DNA of 64,000 bases, from NCBI GenBank assembly GCA_026261815.1, contig JAMPIT010000510.1:20947001-21011000 (forward strand), written 5' to 3'. The DNA comes from Monarcha castaneiventris obscurior. Its lineage: Eukaryota > Chordata > Aves > Passeriformes > Monarchidae. The translations under genes and the position numbers were made by a program. Shown piece after piece: positions 14,756-64,000 of this stretch. The stretch's first letter is position 1. Every line of letters starts with the position of its first letter. The notes under the pieces were generated by a model. It had not been told where the DNA came from. It was given only the letters and a program-made list of their open reading frames with translations, and did not search any database.

Positions 14756-16160
14756 TAAGATCAATGTGATTAGGGCATTCAAAATCTGATGTAGCTAAAC
14801 ACGCTAAATGAAGAGGCTGTGAGATACAGTGGTCTGTTATTAATACTACTAATTGAAGCATGAATGGTTTTATGCAAAATAAATTGCATAGCAGCATTGC
14901 AAGTCCTTGAGTGAATAATAGGAAAGGTGCAAGTCTTGTGGGAGAGAGTGAAAAGTTTGCATGCCCTAAAGTGAAGTCAATGAGTCTAATTCCTCTGGAT
15001 ACAGGGAAGTAAACACTACTGTTAATAAGAGCTGCTGAGCCTCCTGTTTCAAGTTCCACAACTGTTGGAGGTGGGCAGCTCTGCTGCGTTTATCCACAGC
15101 CTTTCTGAAACAAGAAGCAGAGGTGAAATTGCTTTTGCATGGCTGAAGTGATGGGTCTGCAGGTGGTCAGGTGTCCTTGAGGGGGATGCTTCTGAAGGGG
15201 ATGTAACCCCTGGGACTGCTGCCCATCCGGAGGCACTCAGAAGCTTAGGGCTCCTTAACTTTTTTGGAAATGTAGGGAAAGGAGAGGATCTACAGCCAGT
15301 AGTAAAGACTGCTATCTGCAGGCTTTTTGATGTGATCTGCTTAGTAACAGGGGAGGGAGGTGGAAGGCATTCCTGATGGGCAGGATTATTGGATAATCTT
15401 CCAAAATGAGCCTTATTCCACTAAGAGTTGAAGCAGCTGACTTGAGCCACTTTCAAAACCCAAAACCTTATTACAGCTGTTTCTACACACTTGTTAGTCT
15501 GCTTTGAAAATATTTCAGTGCATATAAAGAATGAGACTAATTGTCCTTGAGGCACCTGTCTTGGAGAGAGCAGCCAAAAGCATAGTACATTAATTAAACC
15601 TAAATACCTCTGAACTTTATCAGCTGTATTGACTCAGTTAATCCTTAAAGTTGTGGGACAGCTTTGTAATACTTTGCAGCTAGGAGAACTAGTCAGCAAT
15701 AGGATTTCAAGCATCAGAGGAAGTTATGAAAAAAAACTCAAAACAAATAAGGTCTCTGGAAAAAAACAACAATTTTTACAGCATGTTTGTTCTAGAATAA
15801 TTGCACTTGTGTTCTGGCACTTGATAAGGAAAACTGATGAAAGCTGCTTCCTTGCACTTAATGCTCTTAAGAGTATTGTTGTTTGATCTCCTTTGCAGTT
15901 ACACAACGTGAAATCAATGGGAAAGGATAACAAACATCCAGTAGTGCATTTAGTTGTTTTTCTGAAGGGGAAAATATCCACTCAGCAAGGCTGAGTGGTC
16001 TTCTGTGTCATGGCAAGCTTCTTCAGGCTGAGTAACCTAATATAGTATCATAATGGCATAGGCTTGCAGAGCGTGTAGTCTTCATATTTCACTTTCTGAA
16101 TTTGTCTCTTTTCACAAAGTAAAAATGATCAAGTTGGCATACTTTTGCTGTCTGACCTGG

Positions 16161-16440
16161 TATCTTATCTTATCGATAAGAAAATCAATTAATTAGCCTC
16201 GAACTTACAAGTCAGCTTAATGTCTCCAAAGTATGATTTCACAGTGTGCAACACTTGCCTCGGGCAAGAGGCGGTGCTGTTGAAAGCACATCAGTCTGTT
16301 AATTACATCGGCTTTATTGGCCCAGCAAAGGTTGTGTGCATGACCGTGGTGTACGAGGAATGGGTAACGTTGCCCTCCAGTGGCTGACGCCTGGAGAATA
16401 CCGAGCCTGTTTGCGCTGGCAGTACAGAACCAAGCATTGG
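16161..16440. promoter_or_regulatory. Candidate regulatory element: GATA cluster, TAATTA sites, raised CpG
   Basis: The stretch 16161-16182 has TATC/GATA motifs repeated head to tail, with a 14-bp perfect palindrome TCTTATCGATAAGA at 16168-16181. Homeodomain-type AATTAATTAG follows at about 16188-16197, and TTAATTAC at about 16299-16306. Roughly eleven CpGs occur in the next 270 bp, clearly more than in flanking sequence, although this is not a full CpG island. It sits about 1.3 kb upstream of the exon. A regulatory role is inferred from motif density only. Confidence 0.35.
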
Positions 16441-17597
16441 GAAAGTCTGGGATGAGTAGGATGTTAGCTTAAAAGTGTATTATTTTAAATAGGACAAGTT
16501 TTCACACAGTACAAGTTCGATATGCTAAGGTTGTATAGGACTGAAAATTTTCGCTCACACTGTAGTTAAGAAGGATGTAATGTCAGGGGCCTCTCTCCTA
16601 TTCATTGCAGGAGCACTTTTTAGCCATTGTCTGATCAGATCAGCTTGTTGCCGTAGCATCTTAGGTTCATACAGAAATCAGAAATACATTTGGCTTTACA
16701 GTACAGTTTATTGCTTCTGTTAACCTTTGAACGAAGTTCTCAAATAATGCTAACATAATACCTTCACTACATTCTTATGAAACAAGTTGTCTTACTCTTG
16801 TCTAGAGCTACCTGTGTTAGCTTTTAAATCCATAATAAACTGATAAATTCTTATCTAATGTATTTACAGCTGAACTAACTTAAAGTATCTCCATGGCTCA
16901 GAAGAGAAGGGGAAAGCAATAAATCTGTCTCCACAACTTTGGTAATGTTTTGAGGCTTGACAGAGGAAATAGCTAGCTCCTTTCCCTTATGTTTTTGCAT
17001 TCTTTTAATGTAAAGGTAAACAGTGCTTGTAGAACTCAATTCACTCCAGACCAAGGGGAGATGAAAATCACTTTAAGCGGCAGAAGCGTAAAGTCAAAGC
17101 TTTGAAGCTGCACGTGTACAGCAAGACAGTCTTTTTTATCAATTCAGTCTGAGCCTTCGCTGTAGGGACAGACTCCCCGGGGAGCCACCCGGCCGCAGCC
17201 GTCCCCGCACGGTGCCTGGTGCGGGGGGAAGGCAGCTCGCTGCCGCCGCGGGGATCTGGGCGAGCTGTGGCGGGGATGCTGCGCCGCTCGCCGAACGCGG
17301 GCTCGGCCGCTCGGGATGCGCTGCGCGGGGGCGGGCAGCGCCAAGGATCCGGGCGGGCCCGGAGCCCCGCGGCGGTGCGGGGGATGCTGGCTGCCTCCCT
17401 CCCCCGGGAGCCGGGGAGGCGACACGGGGCGCGGGGGGGCTCCCGGCGGGAGCGGCGCTGGCACGGGCGGGGGCGGCGCTGCCGGGGCGGGGCCCGGCCC
17501 ATCCCCGCGGGGCGGGGGGCGCTGCCCCGCGCTGTCCCCGCCGCCAGCTGGCTGCGGCCGGCCCCGCCGCCCCCTCCCCGGACACGCATTATTTACA

Positions 17598-17616
17598 GCC
17601 GCCGCCGCCGTAAACA
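17598..17616 (+). promoter_or_regulatory. (GCC)4 run joined to a forkhead-like GTAAACA
   Basis: A short GCC repeat at 17598-17610 is followed directly by GTAAACA at 17610-17616, which matches the core forkhead-factor motif. A TTTAC at 17592-17596 is its inverted partner on the other side of the repeat. It lies about 140 bp upstream of the exon in the CpG island. Binding is not shown; the motif is short. Confidence 0.25.
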
Positions 17617-17747
17617 CCGGGCACGGCGCGCTTGCAGCCGCCGCCCACCCGCGGCCCTTCCCCGCGGCGCGGCCCCGGGAGCTGCCGGTCCCGCGCCGCT
17701 GGGTGCGGCCCCTCGCTGACCGCCTCCCCTCCGCGCTCTCCCTGCAG

Positions 17748-62106
<44,359 letters not shown>

Positions 62107-64000
62107 GTAAGTTTTCCTCTAGTATGCAAAATGCAGGGTTATAAGAAAATCTTTTTTGTAAAAACTGTTACTGAGAATAAAAAGGCACAGCTGATACAGT
62201 AGAAAAGCAGAAAATCCTTAATTTTTGTCCTGCCCCTTCATCATCTTATTTCTGGTATACTATGAATGAGTTTATAAACTGGTGGCTGTTGGCATGTGAT
62301 TATAAAACTTTCTCCTGCTGCAGCTCGGTTCACGTATTAAGAAGTTGCTGGCCTGGAAGCATCTTGCTGTGACTCATAGGTATCCCGATTTATCACTTGT
62401 CTACTTCAAGAACGTACTTTGAGATTGCACTTTTGTAGTGCTTCTGCAAATTACTTTTTGAGTAGATGGAAACTGCACCTGGAAGTGCATCTTCTTAAGA
62501 GCCATGCCAGCTATGAAAATATAAACATTGCAAGCACTCCTAATTTGTCAGGCTCATTAGGATGGGCATTACTTGGGTCGCAAGAAACTTTGATGAATCA
62601 GGCCCCTAAATCACTGGAAATAACAAGGTGTTTTCTGTTTGTCAGTTGATCAAGTTATGCTAGTTAGCATTCCACTCTTGCTGGGGATTAAAGCGTCAAA
62701 CTCTTGTTCTCTGCTGTCTTTTAGTTGGCTGGTTGTGCTCTAAAGGACTATATAAAACTAAAGGTAGAAATGATTTGGGTAGGCAGCTTTTCTTGTGTCC
62801 TGACTTGCTTTGAAGATTATTCTTGAGCACTTCCCTCTTTCCAGTCAGCATGTAGCTATTTCAGCTACTTGTGGGAAGATCTGAAAAGGCACTGGAAGAG
62901 TCTTTGAGGGTTTGTGGCAAGTCGACCTGGTGTCTGTAGACAGGAGTAGCCACAGCTTGTGTGCAGCAGAAAAGAGCTGTCTTAGTTCTTCCCTGTGTAG
63001 CACCTTCCCACCTGACCACTGAGGGAGTTCCTGTAATTAGTTTTCGAAAAGCACACGTAAGTTTCCCAATGTCACTAGGATGTTGCAGAAATTTTGGGCA
63101 CAGCTAATTGCTGTCCTTCTAACCCCTCTTTAGAAAGCCTCAGAAAAGATTTGTTTTGTCTGATGATACATGCCAAGAGCTTGCTTTAGTGTACATGGCT
63201 CTTGAGCTCTGAAAAGGGACTACATTTCTCAAAGCAGCCTTGAGAGAAGAAGGAAGATTGCTGTACACTCTGTTTGTACACATTGGCAAAATGGTAATGA
63301 GGAAGGAGGATACTTCTGAGTAGTCCTTCTGCTAAGGAAAAGATTTACATGAAACCACATGTTCTTAGGGCTCCCTTGATGAGAGTTGATTTGTTTGTCT
63401 CTGCCTGTTGCAAATTGTGTATCTTTTCCAGTGGGTCTTATAAAGGAGAAATGGATAAGTTAAATGCCAAAATTGCTTTAAAAAATAAAATTATCCTTGC
63501 CTGCCTTCCTTTGTTAGATGTTGGTGTACAGTATGCTGCTGTCTACGTTTTTTTTTTTTAAGTTATATGCCAAGCTTGACTGTCCTGTCCTTGCTCAAGG
63601 GGTCTGACTTCCTTCTACTTAATCCCAACTATGTGGGTCTGATTAGACCAATATAAAGAATCTATAGAGCCCAAGAACTGGTCTATACCATGATTCCTTT
63701 TGATGATGTTTTTGCTTTCTTTTGAGTGAGGAAGTTAAACAACTGCCCTTGTCAGTGGATGGTTGTTTCAATGTCTGTTATGCCTATAATAAAGACGTAA
63801 TCAGCCTTAATGATTCCATTTCTAGAGTCCTCAAAGGAATTTTGCTTGAGGAATAAGGAAACACTGAGAGAGAATAATGAGAATAAATGTGACTTCCCTC
63901 CTTCCAAGGCGATTTTATACTATCTTGCTCTTTTTCAAATTCTTTCTTGCATTTGGGTGTAAGTCTGGAGTGCTTGCCAATGGGAGACATTGGGCTGAAG
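62107..64000 (+). other. ATP8A2: ATP8A2 intron 18 of window (cut by window end)
   Basis: Begins with a consensus GTAAGT donor. The next conserved N-domain block of ATP8A2 was not found, so the intron is at least 1.9 kb. A run of nine or more T lies near 63550. Nothing else recognised. Confidence 0.85.

Larger units (their letters stand above)
1..17100. other. Upstream non-coding region (intergenic or first intron)
   Basis: No open frame here is both long and recognisable, and no exon with family similarity was found on either strand. Because the exon at 17748 has a true acceptor, all or part of this region may be the first intron of a longer ATP8A2 transcript. Contents that can be named are listed separately: two CR1 pieces, two A/C-rich tracts, a direct repeat pair and a candidate regulatory cluster. 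A T16-like run lies at about 7224-7239. The rest shows nothing I can identify. Confidence 0.7.

Noticed and set aside
14613..15059. 148-codon minus-strand frame
   Set aside because: It begins antisense to the CR1 3' end at 14630-14755 and continues into anonymous sequence; no domain is visible.
16338..16362. Possible upstream first exon ending at ATGG/GTAAC
   Set aside because: The donor-like GGGTAAC and a nearby ATG drew attention, but the ATG frame gives the wrong phase for the 17748 acceptor. In the right phase the residues do not resemble the known ATP8A2 N-terminus.
1..17100. 3' exons of the neighbour expected upstream from mammalian gene order (NUP58)
   Set aside because: No coding block resembling it was found on either strand. 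The neighbour, if conserved, is farther away.
17276..17380. Island ATG (MLRRSPNAGS frame) or the RIRAGPEPRG frame as the missing first exon
   Set aside because: The first has no donor in phase 1. The second has a GTGCGG donor in phase 1 and an RIR motif, but no ATG in frame. Neither can be supported without transcripts.

Overview
This window looks like vertebrate nuclear DNA, most likely from a bird. Coding sequence is sparse and split by GT-AG introns. The recognisable mobile DNA is decayed CR1-type LINE sequence, including a 3' end with the degenerate ATTCTRTG-type tail. I see no Alu-, B1- or L1-like sequence, and a CpG island sits at a gene start. Turtles and crocodilians also carry CR1, so the bird call rests partly on how compact the gene is. 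The species is not identified.

The only gene I can support is the 5' half of ATP8A2, a P4-type ATPase (phospholipid flippase) on the + strand. Eighteen coding exons lie between 17748 and 62106. Every exon boundary has an AG acceptor and a GT donor, and the reading frame carries through all 17 internal junctions without a stop. Together they encode about 530 codons counted from the ATG at 17792, a little under half of the roughly 1,150-1,190 residue protein. They cover the cytosolic N-terminal tail, transmembrane segments M1-M4, the actuator domain with its DGET motif, the phosphorylation site DKTGT, and the first part of the nucleotide-binding domain. The rest of the nucleotide-binding domain, the remainder of the P domain, M5-M10 and the C-terminus lie beyond 64000.

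Layout: 1-17100 has no recognisable coding exon. It is intergenic or the first intron of a longer transcript, and holds two CR1 fragments, two A/C-rich tracts, a diverged 72-bp direct repeat pair and a CpG-enriched GATA/homeodomain-motif cluster near 16.16-16.44 kb. A CpG island spans about 17150-18200 and covers the first exon seen. From 17893 on the sequence is ATP8A2 introns, the largest being 12.3 kb and 6.55 kb. They contain one CR1 remnant, low-complexity A/C or A/T tracts, and several perfect short inverted repeats, three of them in the 534-bp intron 9.

The exon at 17748 starts with a normal splice acceptor in phase 1, so at least one transcript form has an upstream exon encoding a short N-terminal extension. 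I could not find that exon in the window. A transcript starting in the CpG island would instead begin translation at 17792. I found no previously undescribed system. The most useful leads are the dual-start question, the symmetric 45-nt exon 14, the candidate regulatory cluster at 16.2 kb, the 72-bp repeat pair and the intron 9 hairpins.
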